Shown: positions 1 through 8,039, numbered from the stretch's first letter. The stretch is 64,000 nt of DNA from Bin5 sp965221345 (GCA_965221345.1 CBDCSD010000001.1:930001-994000); one strand, 5' to 3'. Notes: a model not told the origin generated them from the sequence alone. Made by a program: numbers and translations.

Positions 1-328
1 ACGTCTCCTGCATCGGCCCCCAAATGGCATGGGCCGGTTCGGGCGCCGGCAGGATGCCCTCCGCATACGCAAACGTGAGCGCGGCCTCGAATATAGCCCG
101 CTGCTGAACATTGACCGCCTCGATCAACCCTGCCGCATGTAGTGCGCTGACCTGTGCGCTCATGCCATGATAGCGCAGCCCACCGGCGTGGATCGGCGCC
201 GGCACAAAGTCGTGGCCAAGCCTGTGCATCTTGAACAGCGGGGTCAACTGCCCCGTGTCGCCGAAATCATCAGTATAGACCCAGCGCGTCAAGCTGGGTG
301 CAGCCGCCGGTTCCACCGCAACACCCGG
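1..328 (-). pseudogene. C-terminal remnant of a TrpB2-like tryptophan synthase beta chain
   Basis: Read on the minus strand, an open frame from about 328 to the window edge encodes segments typical of the C-terminal half of TrpB2 (PLP-dependent tryptophan synthase beta-like) proteins: VAVEPAA, then LTRW, a YTDDFGDTG stretch, FKMHRLGHDFVP, IHAGGLRYHGMS and a GILPAPEPAHAI segment. An in-frame TAG lies at 329-331, and the sequence before it does not resemble TrpB. The roughly 300 N-terminal residues, including the PLP-lysine region, have no room, because trxA ends at 395. No convincing start codon is present. I read it as a 5'-truncated gene fragment. The rest continues beyond the window, so an unusual short variant cannot be excluded. 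Confidence 0.7.
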
Positions 329-336
329 CTACAGGA

Positions 337-369
337 TCAAAAAGACCCGCCGCAATTGCAGCAGGTCTT
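337..369 (-). terminator. Intrinsic terminator of trxA
   Basis: On the minus strand a 12-bp stem (342-353 pairing with 358-369, two or three G-T pairs, AATT loop) is followed by a run of five T residues. It lies 26 bp after the trxA stop codon, where a Rho-independent terminator is expected. It also separates trxA from the TrpB2-like remnant, so the remnant would not be co-transcribed efficiently. Confidence 0.85.
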
Positions 370-394
370 TGCAAGAATCTAATTCATTCGGTCA

Positions 395-724
395 TCAGTT
401 CAAGTGTGCCTGAATCTTCCCCAGCAACTGGGCTTTCTGCTGGAAGCCAACGATCGTTTCCACCTGCTGACCGTCTTTGAACAACATCAGCGTGGGAATG
501 CTCATAACGCCAAATGCCATCGCGGTGCTCTGATTCTCGTCCACATCCAGCTTGCCGATCGTCAGTTTGCCGTCTAGTTCGGTAGCAATCTCATCCAGCA
601 CCGGTGCGATCATCTTGCAGGGACCGCACCACTCCGCCCAGAAATCTACCAGTACTGGGCGATCCGATTGGATGACCTCATCTTCAAAATTCGCGTCTGT
701 GACAACAACTGTGTTCGCGCCCAT
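395..724 (-). CDS. trxA: Thioredoxin
   Basis: A 109-residue thioredoxin, the small cytoplasmic dithiol carrier that reduces disulfides in ribonucleotide reductase, peroxiredoxins and other proteins. The WCGPC redox motif lies at about residues 31-35, after the VDFWAEW strand, and the cis-proline loop is in SIPTLMLF. Length and layout match the family. The frame opens 22 codons earlier, but the ATG at 724 is preceded by GGAG with good spacing (GGAGACGAGAAA) and gives the usual N-terminus. It appears monocistronic: a candidate promoter lies at 857-886 and a strong terminator at 337-369. Confidence 0.95.
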   Translation of the reverse strand: MGANTVVVTDANFEDEVIQSDRPVLVDFWAEWCGPCKMIAPVLDEIATELDGKLTIGKLDVDENQSTAMAFGVMSIPTLMLFKDGQQVETIVGFQQKAQLLGKIQAHLN

Positions 725-856
725 TTTCTCGTCTCCTACTCCTGTATGCAAGCGTAAAAAGTGCAACCTCGTGGTCGGATCCGTCTTCAACTCGCCATAC
801 CATATCTATCGTAACAAAATACGTCTGGCGTGGCTGTAGACTTAACTACAAAAAAT

Positions 857-886
857 ATGGTACGCCCTATCGAGGGCAAAAGTCAA
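857..886 (-). promoter_or_regulatory. Candidate sigma70-type promoter for trxA
   Basis: On the minus strand TTGACT (881-886), an 18-bp spacer and TACCAT (857-862) form a plausible -35/-10 pair. The predicted start near 850 would leave a leader of about 125 nt before trxA. The spacer holds a short inverted repeat (GCCCT/AGGGC). This is the best candidate in the 216-bp gap between trxA and the MoaB-like gene but is not unique. Confidence 0.4.
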
Positions 887-940
887 AACTCCGCCCCAGC
901 CGAATCTGACTATCTGCACTCTCCCTGCGTTGGCAACTGG

Positions 941-1555
941 TCACCCCCCCTTCTGCCGCCGTCGTAGAAAAGCGGCGAACTCTTCCTTGTCCAACGCCCC
1001 GGCTCGGGGCTGCTCAGTTTCGGGCCCCTCAGAAATCGGCGCCGCCTCGGCCGCAGACAGTTCATCTTCCGCTCCAAGCCGCGCCGTAACCGACGGAATC
1101 ACGTCCAGGATACTTTCCAGAAACGCCGCTGTCAGCGCCTGCCCGCCAGGCAGGTTGATTATCAACGTACGGCCGCGGATGCCTGCAACGCCTCTATCCA
1201 ACAGCGCCATGGGATTGGTCGCCGCGGCCCTTGCCCGCATCGTCTCTGGCAGCGACGGCATCATCCGCTCCAATACGGCGGCCGTGGCTTCGGGTACCAG
1301 CTCCTCTGCCGAGGGTCCCGGAGCCGGAAACGTCCCCCCCACCGTCAGGATCAGGTCTATCTCCTCTTCATCGCACCAGTTCCGCAGCGTTTCCTCAACC
1401 TGGTAGCGAGGAGGCGCTACATAGACGCGGCTGACGAGGGGGAGAACTCCTTCCAGAACCCCGGCCAGCAAGCTCTGCACATCGGCCAGAACTGCATCTG
1501 CGTTCCCAGAGTCAGTCGAATTGGCTATGAAAAGAAATCCGCACCGGATCAGCAT
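941..1555 (-). CDS. MoaB/MogA-like molybdopterin-binding domain protein
   Basis: A 204-residue protein whose first 150 or so residues resemble the MoaB/MogA fold, which adenylylates molybdopterin during molybdenum cofactor synthesis. The visible parts are an IDLILTVGGT strand-turn followed by PEAT, and a later LLDRGVAGIRGRTLIINLPGG segment, equivalent to the family's S-RG-AG-RG-TLI-NLPG signature. The usual GTG-x-x-x-RD loop is altered (GGTFPAPGPSAEELVPEAT), and a charged tail of about 45 residues has been added. It may therefore be a divergent or non-catalytic member. AGGAG lies about 10 bp upstream of the ATG. No other molybdenum genes are nearby. Confidence 0.75.
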   Translation of the reverse strand: MLIRCGFLFIANSTDSGNADAVLADVQSLLAGVLEGVLPLVSRVYVAPPRYQVEETLRNWCDEEEIDLILTVGGTFPAPGPSAEELVPEATAAVLERMMPSLPETMRARAAATNPMALLDRGVAGIRGRTLIINLPGGQALTAAFLESILDVIPSVTARLGAEDELSAAEAAPISEGPETEQPRAGALDKEEFAAFLRRRQKGG

Positions 1556-1787
1556 GATTGTCGGATTCTCCTTCCACGTTACACAATTTCCGGTTAAAGC
1601 CGGGACTTTGCACGCGGATCAATCAAATCTAAATGTGTCTCTCACCTTCACCTACCCGATGCCCCAAAAAAGTGGGCTCATTCGGAAGCCCCATTTTCAC
1701 GCTGCCGCGCCCAATTGACTCTGCCCTGCAACGCAGGGGCCGCTCCGGGCTTCTGCAGTTCGGTAGAACCTGATGAACAATCGAAGG

Positions 1788-1816
1788 AAAAAAAGCGATG
1801 GCTTAGCCATCGCTTT
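1788..1816 (-). terminator. Intrinsic terminator closing the ribosomal superoperon
   Basis: On the minus strand, 32 bp beyond the rpsI stop, an 11-bp perfect stem (1792-1802 with 1806-1816, three-base loop) runs into seven T residues. This is a textbook Rho-independent terminator and marks the 3' end of the rplM-rpsI segment. The DNA from 1,556 to 1,787, between it and the MoaB-like gene, holds no gene that I can see. Confidence 0.92.
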
Positions 1817-1847
1817 CAACATTCGTCGATTTTGGGTTGGGCCTCTC

Positions 1848-2237
1848 TCACCGTTTGGTGTACTGCGGGGCCTTGCGTGCTCGTTTGAGACCTGGCTTCA
1901 TCCGCTCTTTAACACGTGCATCGCGCGTGAGAAAACCGGCGGCTTTCAAAGTAGGTCGCAGGCCCGGATTCGAAGCCACTAACGCGCGGGACAACCCGTG
2001 CCGGACCGCATGGGCCTGGCCGCCTTCACCACCCCCATGCACCTTGATACTGATATTGAAGCTATTCTCCGTGCCGGTCAAAGTCAACGGTTGATGGATC
2101 ACCATCTGATCCAATGCGCGCGTGAAATAACCGTTCATCGGCAGACTGTTTACGACAATCTCACCTTCCCCCTCATACAGACGCACGCGTGCCGTGGCGC
2201 TCTTGCGCCGTCCAACCGCTTCGATATACTCACTCAT
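1848..2237 (-). CDS. rpsI: 30S ribosomal protein S9
   Basis: A 129-residue S9. It starts with the typical YIEAVGRRKSATARVRL segment and ends in a basic tail finishing in KAPQYTKR; in the family this C-terminal KR reaches into the ribosomal P site and contacts tRNA. Full length. The ATG overlaps the end of rplM by 8 bp, so the two are translationally coupled, as in the conserved rplM-rpsI pair. It is the last gene before the intrinsic terminator at 1,788. Confidence 0.97.
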   Translation of the reverse strand: MSEYIEAVGRRKSATARVRLYEGEGEIVVNSLPMNGYFTRALDQMVIHQPLTLTGTENSFNISIKVHGGGEGGQAHAVRHGLSRALVASNPGLRPTLKAAGFLTRDARVKERMKPGLKRARKAPQYTKR

Positions 2238-2682
2238 ATCTGCTCTCCTGCAATTTCAGCACTTTAGGCTTCTGTGCCATGTGCGGGTGATCCGGTCCGG
2301 CGTAAACTCTCAGCTTTTTCATCTGGGCCCCGCCGAGCCGCGTCTTGGGAATCATGCCGTTGACCGCATCAAAGATTATCTTCTGCGGTTGCCTCTCCAA
2401 CTGCTCGCGCATCGTTCGGCTCTTCAAGCCGCCAGGATATCGCGAGTGCCGGTAATAGCGCTTATCATCCATGCGGTTGCCCGTGACGTGGAACTTTTCG
2501 CAGTTGACCACAATCACGAAGTCACCACAATCCACATTGGGCGTGAAACTCGGCTTGTGTTTGCCCCGCAGAATCTGTGCGATCTCCGATGCCAGCCGGC
2601 CAAGTGTCTTGCCCGTCGCATCGACAACCCACCACTCACGTCCGCTCTTGGCCTCTTCATAGCTCAGGCTCAGTGTCTTCAC
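2230..2682 (-). CDS. rplM: 50S ribosomal protein L13
   Basis: A 150-residue L13, an early-assembly protein of the large subunit that binds 23S rRNA. Visible family features are WWVVDATGKTLGRLAS near the N-terminus, GKHKPSFTPNVDCGDFVIV, and VNGMIPKTRLGG with KLRVYAGPDHPH at the end. Length is normal. It lies between truA (55 bp upstream) and rpsI (8-bp overlap), the order rplQ-truA-rplM-rpsI found in many bacteria. Confidence 0.97.
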   Translation of the reverse strand: MKTLSLSYEEAKSGREWWVVDATGKTLGRLASEIAQILRGKHKPSFTPNVDCGDFVIVVNCEKFHVTGNRMDDKRYYRHSRYPGGLKSRTMREQLERQPQKIIFDAVNGMIPKTRLGGAQMKKLRVYAGPDHPHMAQKPKVLKLQESRYE

Positions 2683-2737
2683 CCTGTAATCTCCTCATTC
2701 ACACCTGCACGCAGGCCCTCTGCCATTCACACTAATA

Positions 2738-3553
2738 CTATGAATGCGCAGAAAACAGATCAGAAAATTCTGGATACTTCACCCGCTCCAGAACTAGCCC
2801 ATTGGGCGGGAGCGGCCGCGCTGAGCGGCTGCGGTCTTTTGCCTTCAATGCCGCCGCCAACTCGTCGGTCTGCCACTCACCCAGCCCAACCGCCAGTAGC
2901 GAGCCAGCCAGATTACGCGCCATCCGGCGCAAAAAAGCGTTCGCCGTAATCGTCAGAACCAACCTTTCGACCGGAAACGGATCCAATACCGGCAGCGACT
3001 CCTCTACACGCTCCCCAAAAAGCGACCCGACTCGGCGAACAGTATTGTCTCCTTGGGGCGCCTGCCCAAACGTGGCAAAGTCGTGCGTCCCAATCAACAG
3101 ACCGGCAGCCCCGTTCATCGCCTCCAAATCCGGGCGCCTCTGTAACACCATTGCAAACCGATCCGCCAAAGGGAAACGCCTCTCGCCCTCTCCCCCGACT
3201 GCCGGCGCCCACATCGTATACCGGTATGTCCGCTCCGCGGCGCTGAAACGCGGATGGAACCCAGGCGGCGCTTCAGCCAGACGGCGGACCAGTATCGAAG
3301 CCGGCAACCGTTGATTCCAGGCTTGGCGCAAGGCTTCCAGCGAGTGCCTCCACGGCACTTCAACCGATATAACCTGCCCTTTGGCGTGAACCCCTGTATC
3401 CGTCCTGCCGGCGCCACTGACCCGGCAAAACGTGCCCGTCAGTTCGGCCAATGCTTCTTCCAACGCGCCTTGGACTGTCGGCGCATTTCGTTGCACCTGG
3501 AAGCCACAAAAATCTGTACCGTCGTAAGCGATCAGACCGGCGACCTTGGGCAT
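2738..3553 (-). CDS. truA: tRNA pseudouridine(38-40) synthase TruA
   Basis: A 271-residue pseudouridine synthase that modifies U38-U40 in the tRNA anticodon arm. The catalytic aspartate lies in the GRTDTGVHAKGQ motif at about residue 50. An AYDGTDFCGFQVQ stretch near the N-terminus and FLRRMARNLAG near the C-terminus are also characteristic. The frame opens 14 codons further upstream, but the ATG at 3,553 follows a GAGG/GGAG Shine-Dalgarno and gives the standard start MPKVAGLIAYDGT. It lies between rplQ and rplM in the same direction. Confidence 0.95.
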   Translation of the reverse strand: MPKVAGLIAYDGTDFCGFQVQRNAPTVQGALEEALAELTGTFCRVSGAGRTDTGVHAKGQVISVEVPWRHSLEALRQAWNQRLPASILVRRLAEAPPGFHPRFSAAERTYRYTMWAPAVGGEGERRFPLADRFAMVLQRRPDLEAMNGAAGLLIGTHDFATFGQAPQGDNTVRRVGSLFGERVEESLPVLDPFPVERLVLTITANAFLRRMARNLAGSLLAVGLGEWQTDELAAALKAKDRSRSARPLPPNGLVLERVKYPEFSDLFSAHS

Positions 3554-3651
3554 TCGCTCCTCACCGGTGTGGCGCACGCGACCATAAACCAACAACCCGC
3601 CCGACTGCCGCCAACTGCTCTAACATTCGAATTCAGCGGCAATCACCCTGG

Positions 3652-4038
3652 TTACTCGTTACTGCCGTCCGTCACTAACTCGATGATAGCCATATCAGCC
3701 GCGTCGCCGAACCGTTTGCCCAACTTGACAATTCGCGTGTACCCGCCATTCCGTTCCTCATAGCGGGGAGCCAGTTCCTCAAACACCTTCGTCGCCACCG
3801 ACTTGTCATTGAGATACGCCACAACCTGTCGTTGCGCATGCACCCTGTCAATCTTCCCTGCAAGGCCGTGCTTGGCTTTGGTGATTAGCTTTTCGGCAAC
3901 GGGCCGGACAGCACGTGCCTTCGCCTGTGTTGTAGTAATCCGCCCGTGAATATAGAGTTCTCGAATCAGGTTGCGAAACAGGGCTTTGCGTTGCGCCGAG
4001 TTCCGGCTCAACTTGTGCCCCGCGATTTTGTGTCGCAT
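3652..4038 (-). CDS. rplQ: 50S ribosomal protein L17
   Basis: A 128-residue L17, a large-subunit protein near the exit tunnel. The N-terminus MRHKIAGHKLSRNSAQRKALFRNL is the family signature, and the C-terminal GGYTRIVKLGKRFGDAADMAIIELV is also conserved. It follows rpoA by only 4 bp, the standard rpoA-rplQ pair at the end of the alpha operon, so the two are very probably translated from one message. Confidence 0.97.
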   Translation of the reverse strand: MRHKIAGHKLSRNSAQRKALFRNLIRELYIHGRITTTQAKARAVRPVAEKLITKAKHGLAGKIDRVHAQRQVVAYLNDKSVATKVFEELAPRYEERNGGYTRIVKLGKRFGDAADMAIIELVTDGSNE

Positions 4039-4042
4039 CGTC

Positions 4043-5128
4043 CTATTCCTCCGGTAACGGCGCTAGGCTCGTCTCGACGACGATCTCGACTTCTTCAGCC
4101 GTTTCAGCCACTTCAGCCGCTTTGGCCGCTTCGGCCAAAAATTCCTCACTATCGGCTCCGTTGCCGCCACCCAGGTAGGCGCTGAGATCTACACCTATCA
4201 CATTCATGTATCCCTTCTCACTCAGCTTCTCTACCAACTCATCCAGCGACTTCTTGCCAAAATTGCGGATGGCGAGCATCTCGTCCTCACCCTTCTCCAT
4301 CCGCTTCAGGATTTCCCCAATCTTCGTGATGCCGGCCCGTTTCAGGCAGTTGTACGCCCGTACCGTCAACTCCAATTCTTCGATCGGCGCCTCTGCTACG
4401 CGGCTGGGGATGCTCTCTTCCTCCTCCTCAGGTATCTCGACTACCGCCGTGCGGTCGCCCACAAACAGGCTCAGATGCTGAACAAGAATATCCGCGGCTT
4501 GGCGCATTGAATCTTCCGGCGAAATCGTGCCATCTGTCCACACTTCCAGATTCAGCTTGTCATAGTCGGTCTGTTGACCAATGCGCGTGCGTTCGACCCG
4601 GTAGGATGCCTTCCTTACCGGACTGAAAATCGCATCCACCGGAATCTCACCCAGCGGCAACTGTACCCGTTCTTCAGCCGGACTGTAGCCCCGGCCCTGG
4701 TCCACCACCATCTCGATGTCAAGGTCCACATCATTCGAGTCGGCGAACAGCAGGTAAAGGTCCGGGTTGATGACCTCGACTTCCGGTGGACAGTTCAAAT
4801 CTCCAGCTGTCACCGGACCTTCGTGGTATACCTCCACCGAAACGCGAACAGGTTCGGCGCTCTCGCTCTTGAATCGGATCTGTTTCAAATTCAATATCAG
4901 ACGAGTGGCATCTTCCAGCACATGGTCGATTGTAGAAAACTCATGATGCACACCACTGACCGAGATCGAAGTTACGGCGGCTCCCGGCAAACTCGACAGC
5001 AATACCCGGCGCAACGAGTTCCCAAGAGTTATCCCATATCCGCTTTCCAGCGGGCTAATTACAAAATGGCCGTAGTTACGAGAACTGGCCTCGACTTCTA
5101 TCTTCGGCAATACTAGATTGTTAAGCAA
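4043..5128 (-). CDS. rpoA: DNA-directed RNA polymerase subunit alpha
   Basis: A 361-residue alpha subunit, the dimeric scaffold of RNA polymerase. The N-terminal domain (about residues 1-230) shows FVISPLESGYGITLGNSLRRVLLSS near its start. The C-terminal domain (about 245-320), which binds UP elements and activators, has LELTVRAYNCLKRAGITKIGEIL and the LAIRNFGKKSLDEL helix-hairpin. An extra acidic, alanine-rich tail of about 45 residues follows and is longer than in E. coli. It lies between rpsD (124-bp gap) and rplQ (4-bp gap), as in other alpha operons. Confidence 0.97.
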   Translation of the reverse strand: MLNNLVLPKIEVEASSRNYGHFVISPLESGYGITLGNSLRRVLLSSLPGAAVTSISVSGVHHEFSTIDHVLEDATRLILNLKQIRFKSESAEPVRVSVEVYHEGPVTAGDLNCPPEVEVINPDLYLLFADSNDVDLDIEMVVDQGRGYSPAEERVQLPLGEIPVDAIFSPVRKASYRVERTRIGQQTDYDKLNLEVWTDGTISPEDSMRQAADILVQHLSLFVGDRTAVVEIPEEEEESIPSRVAEAPIEELELTVRAYNCLKRAGITKIGEILKRMEKGEDEMLAIRNFGKKSLDELVEKLSEKGYMNVIGVDLSAYLGGGNGADSEEFLAEAAKAAEVAETAEEVEIVVETSLAPLPEE

Positions 5129-5252
5129 CGGCTACCCCTCCCGGCATTATATCAGTCTCATCCAAACCACGTGTGGCGACAGACTCTCGTCGCAGCCCTA
5201 CCAGTTAACTGAACAACCGACCTGAAAAGGCAAAAAAATTGTACAATGTCAG

Positions 5253-5888
5253 CTAACGACTGTAGTACTCAACGATCAACTGTTCGTTTAGGAGTACGCC
5301 AATCTCGTCTCGCTCCGGCGCCGAAGTCACCGTACCGTTGAGATTGGACGCATCCAGACTAAGCCACGTAGGGGGGGACGCACTGCCGAGAATCTGGGCG
5401 CGCTCACGGAAATAGGTCTTGGTTCGACTCTTCTCGCGTACAGCTATCAGGTCATTCGGCGACACTAAGAAGGATGGAATATTCGTCTTGCGGCCGTTTA
5501 CAGCAAAGTGGCCGTGCCGCACCAGCTGACGCGCCTGCGACCGGCTATCGGCAAAACCGAACCGGTATACCACATTGTCCAGCCGGCTTTCCAGCAGCGT
5601 CAGTAACGTGCCGCCCGTTTGACCCTTGCGCCGGGACGCTTCCTTGAAATAGCGACGGAACTGCCGTTCCATCACCCCATACATGCGACGCGCCTTCTGC
5701 TTCTCGCGCAACTGGATGCCGAAGTCCGAAACTTTGCGGCGCATGACATTGCGCCGGCCTGCTTCGCCCGGTGGGAATGGACGCCGGTCAACCGCACACT
5801 TGGGGCTGACACAGCGTTCGCCTTTCAAAAATAACTTCTGTCCTTCTCGTCGGCAGAGCTTACAAACCGCATCTGTGTATCGTGCCAT
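5253..5888 (-). CDS. rpsD: 30S ribosomal protein S4
   Basis: A 211-residue S4, a primary 16S rRNA-binding protein. The N-terminus carries four cysteines (CKLC, then C and C within about 20 residues), the zinc-containing form. The S4 RNA-binding domain (about residues 100-165) includes ESRLDNVVYRFGFADSRSQARQLVRHGH. The frame is open 14 codons upstream, but the ATG at 5,888 follows GGAGGAAAG directly and gives MARYTDAVCKLC. S4 autoregulates alpha operons in other bacteria; no leader structure of that kind is evident to me here. Confidence 0.96.
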   Translation of the reverse strand: MARYTDAVCKLCRREGQKLFLKGERCVSPKCAVDRRPFPPGEAGRRNVMRRKVSDFGIQLREKQKARRMYGVMERQFRRYFKEASRRKGQTGGTLLTLLESRLDNVVYRFGFADSRSQARQLVRHGHFAVNGRKTNIPSFLVSPNDLIAVREKSRTKTYFRERAQILGSASPPTWLSLDASNLNGTVTSAPERDEIGVLLNEQLIVEYYSR

Positions 5889-6059
5889 CTTTCCTCCAAG
5901 TCGACTTTCGCTCGCAACCATCTGCCCCATTCAAGGCCGCGACTTAGCTCGTTGTCTCGATTCATCTGCCTGACCGGTGATCGCATCGTCACCCCCTGGC
6001 GGACATCCGCAACCCACTTCAATCGCCGTTGCGCGAACCCGCTGCTATGCAAAACAAGC

Positions 6060-6083
6060 GGCATCGCGCCGAAACACGATGCC
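6060..6083 (-). terminator. Possible weak terminator or processing hairpin between rpsK and rpsD
   Basis: A 7-bp perfect inverted repeat (GGCATCG at 6,060-6,066 and CGATGCC at 6,077-6,083) lies in the 275-bp gap between rpsK and rpsD. On the minus strand it is followed by the moderately T-rich GCTTGTTTTGC. The gap is unusually long for this superoperon and holds no gene. The hairpin could reduce read-through or mark an RNA-processing site, but the U-tract is weak. Confidence 0.35.
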
Positions 6084-6163
6084 TCTCTTCTTCCGGCAGG
6101 TGAATCCCGTTGTTGCGCAACCCCTCCAACCTCGATACTTGGGGCAACGCGAAGTCCGTTCTC

Positions 6164-6568
6164 CTAAACTCTTCGCTTGCTCGGAGGACGCACCCCGTTA
6201 TGTGGAATCGGTGTTATATCGGCTATCGACGTAACCGACAAACCTGCCGGGTTCAATGCCCTCAGCGCACTCTCGCGGCCCGGCCCTGGCCCTTTGATAA
6301 ATACCTCGACCTCACGCATATTGAAGTCACTCACGGCCTGCCGAGCCGCCGCCGCCGCCGCCAACTGGGCCGCGAACGGTGTACTCTTGCGGCTCCCCTG
6401 GAAACCGGCTGTGCCCGAACTGGCCCAACACAGGACGTGGCCCTGGGGATCGGTGATCGTGATTATCGTATTGTTAAATGTGGCGCGGACATGAACCTGC
6501 CCGCTCGGCACGTGTTTCCTCTCCCGACGGGTCGATCGACTACCCCGGCGACGCTGTGTTCGAGCCAT
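6164..6568 (-). CDS. rpsK: 30S ribosomal protein S11
   Basis: A 134-residue S11, part of the platform of the small subunit. It has the conserved FNNTIITITDPQGHVLCWASSG and FKGSRKSTPFAAQ-like (here FQGSRKSTPFAAQ) segments, FIKGPGPGRESALRAL, and the C-terminal ITPIPHNGVRPPSKRRV. The first 20 residues form a basic extension. It is preceded closely by rpsM (57-bp gap) in the usual order rpmJ-rpsM-rpsK. Confidence 0.97.
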   Translation of the reverse strand: MARTQRRRGSRSTRRERKHVPSGQVHVRATFNNTIITITDPQGHVLCWASSGTAGFQGSRKSTPFAAQLAAAAAARQAVSDFNMREVEVFIKGPGPGRESALRALNPAGLSVTSIADITPIPHNGVRPPSKRRV

Positions 6569-6625
6569 CGTTTCTCCTTAACCTGATGTCCCTGCGCAAA
6601 AAATGGAAGGCGCGATCATCTGCCG

Positions 6626-7003
6626 CTACTTGCGCGCTTGCTTCTTGCCGGCAACCGTCTTCTTTGCGCCGCGACGCGTGCGAGCATTGGTGCGCGTGCG
6701 CTGGCCCCGGCTCGGAAGGTTGCGGCGGTGGCGCAATCCCCGATAACTGCCGATCTCCATCAGACGCTTGATGTTCATGTTCACTTCGCGCCGTAAATCC
6801 CCTTCAACGCGGCAGTTGCGCTCAATGTAATCCCGCAACGCCACCAATTCATTGGTGTCCAGGTCCTTGACGCGTTTGTCTTCGTCAATCCCGGTCGATT
6901 CCAAAATCTCCTGGCTGATTGTCCGGCCAATTCCATAAATATAAGTAAGCGCGATAACAACCCGCTTATCTCTTGGAATGTCGACGCCTGCAATACGTGC
7001 CAT
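6626..7003 (-). CDS. rpsM: 30S ribosomal protein S13
   Basis: A 125-residue S13, located in the small-subunit head, where it contacts tRNA and the large subunit. The N-terminus MARIAGVDIPRDKRVVIALTYIYGIG is diagnostic, and SYRGLRHRRNLPSRGQRTRTNARTR is the conserved C-terminal half. It follows rpmJ by 19 bp and starts the rpsM-rpsK-rpsD-rpoA-rplQ alpha cluster. Confidence 0.97.
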   Translation of the reverse strand: MARIAGVDIPRDKRVVIALTYIYGIGRTISQEILESTGIDEDKRVKDLDTNELVALRDYIERNCRVEGDLRREVNMNIKRLMEIGSYRGLRHRRNLPSRGQRTRTNARTRRGAKKTVAGKKQARK

Positions 7004-7022
7004 GACTCTCCCCCTTAAGTTT

Positions 7023-7136
7023 CTATCCCTGCCTCTGCTTATGCTTTGGGTTTTGACAAATCACGTATACAACCCTTCGCCGGCGTACAATTGTACACTT
7101 TTCACACATCTTCTTGACCGAAGGCCTCACTTTCAT
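7023..7136 (-). CDS. rpmJ: 50S ribosomal protein L36
   Basis: A 37-residue L36. The translated sequence begins MKVRPSVKKMCEKC and ends with CQNPKHKQRQG. The C-x2-C ... C-x4-H zinc-binding pattern is intact, so this is the zinc-dependent form. It lies 54 bp after map and 19 bp before rpsM, its standard place at the head of the alpha operon, except that infA is not found between map and rpmJ. AGGAGG lies upstream of the ATG. Confidence 0.95.
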   Translation of the reverse strand: MKVRPSVKKMCEKCTIVRRRRVVYVICQNPKHKQRQG

Positions 7137-7190
7137 CCTTCAACCCTCCTCCCCTGAAACGAAACGCAATTCCGCAAGTGTATCACAAGG

Positions 7191-8039
7191 CTATAGGCGC
7201 GTCAATATCTCAGGGCCTTTGTTGGTGACAGCTACTGTATGCTCAAAATGAGCGCTCAAACTATGATCTTCGCTAATAACGGTCCATTTGTCTTTCAATG
7301 TCTCCGTGCGCCACGTGCCCATCTGTACCATCGGTTCTATCGCTATCACCAGCCCAGGGCTTAACGCAACCTTCCCGTCCGTGTCGTCTGATACATAATT
7401 CAGAACCTGCGGCCCCTCATGCATCGACCGCCCCACACCGTGGCCAGTGTATTCCCGTACAACGTGAAAACCGCTTGGCTCTACACTATTCTGCACTGCC
7501 GCGCTGATATCCAGCACACAATTGCCTGAACGAATCGCTTCGATGCCCGCAGAAAGACTCTCCTCCGTTACCCGCATCAGCCGTTCAGCCGCAGGGTCGA
7601 TGTCGCCAACAGCATATGTCCAGCCACTGTCGCCCACAAAGCCGCGGTAAGAAACGCCTACATCAATGCTGATGATGTCGCCCTCTTGCAACACGCGCGT
7701 CTGGTTTGGTATGCCATGCACCAACTCCTCATTGATGCTCGTGCAAATGTTGGCCGGATAGCCCCTATAACCAAGAAAGCTGGACTTCGCATTGTTGCTG
7801 TGGATAATCTCCGCGGCCAACTCGTCCAAATCCCATGTGCTTATCCCCGGCCTGATCCCCTGTCGAAATGACTGATGAACTCTGGCAACGATGCGGCCCG
7901 CTTCCCGCATAATCTGAATCTCGCGCGGACTCTTGTGAATCGGCGCTGGACGTTCCCGCACCTGCCTGGCCTTGAGTCGGCCCTGCCCATTCCCGCGCAA
8001 TCGGTGCCTGAATCTTGTCATCATACTTTCATCGTTCAT
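7191..8039 (-). CDS. map: Type I methionine aminopeptidase
   Basis: A 282-residue enzyme that removes N-terminal methionine from new proteins. The metal ligands are recognisable: Asp in ISIDVGVSYRGFVGDSGWT (two aspartates), His in YTGHGVGRSMHEGPQV, Glu in IAIEPMVQMG and Glu in HFEHTVAVT. About 40 residues precede the conserved IHKSPREIQIMREAGRIV start of the catalytic domain. The start is uncertain: the frame is open to a GTG at 8,075, and an ATG cluster lies at 8,019-8,039, none with a strong Shine-Dalgarno. It directly follows adk, as in other spc operons. Confidence 0.93.
   Translation of the reverse strand: MNDESMMTRFRHRLRGNGQGRLKARQVRERPAPIHKSPREIQIMREAGRIVARVHQSFRQGIRPGISTWDLDELAAEIIHSNNAKSSFLGYRGYPANICTSINEELVHGIPNQTRVLQEGDIISIDVGVSYRGFVGDSGWTYAVGDIDPAAERLMRVTEESLSAGIEAIRSGNCVLDISAAVQNSVEPSGFHVVREYTGHGVGRSMHEGPQVLNYVSDDTDGKVALSPGLVIAIEPMVQMGTWRTETLKDKWTVISEDHSLSAHFEHTVAVTNKGPEILTRL

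Noticed and set aside
2194..2949. Plus-strand open frame of 251 codons
   Set aside because: It is antisense to rplM and truA, which are clear genes, and its residues have no recognisable motifs.
5825..6064. Minus-strand frame of 79 codons between rpsK and rpsD
   Set aside because: It overlaps the S4 start and has no similarity or ribosome-binding site.
7085..7096. Palindrome GTACAATTGTAC
   Set aside because: It lies inside rpmJ and is explained by its codons. I do not count it as an operator.
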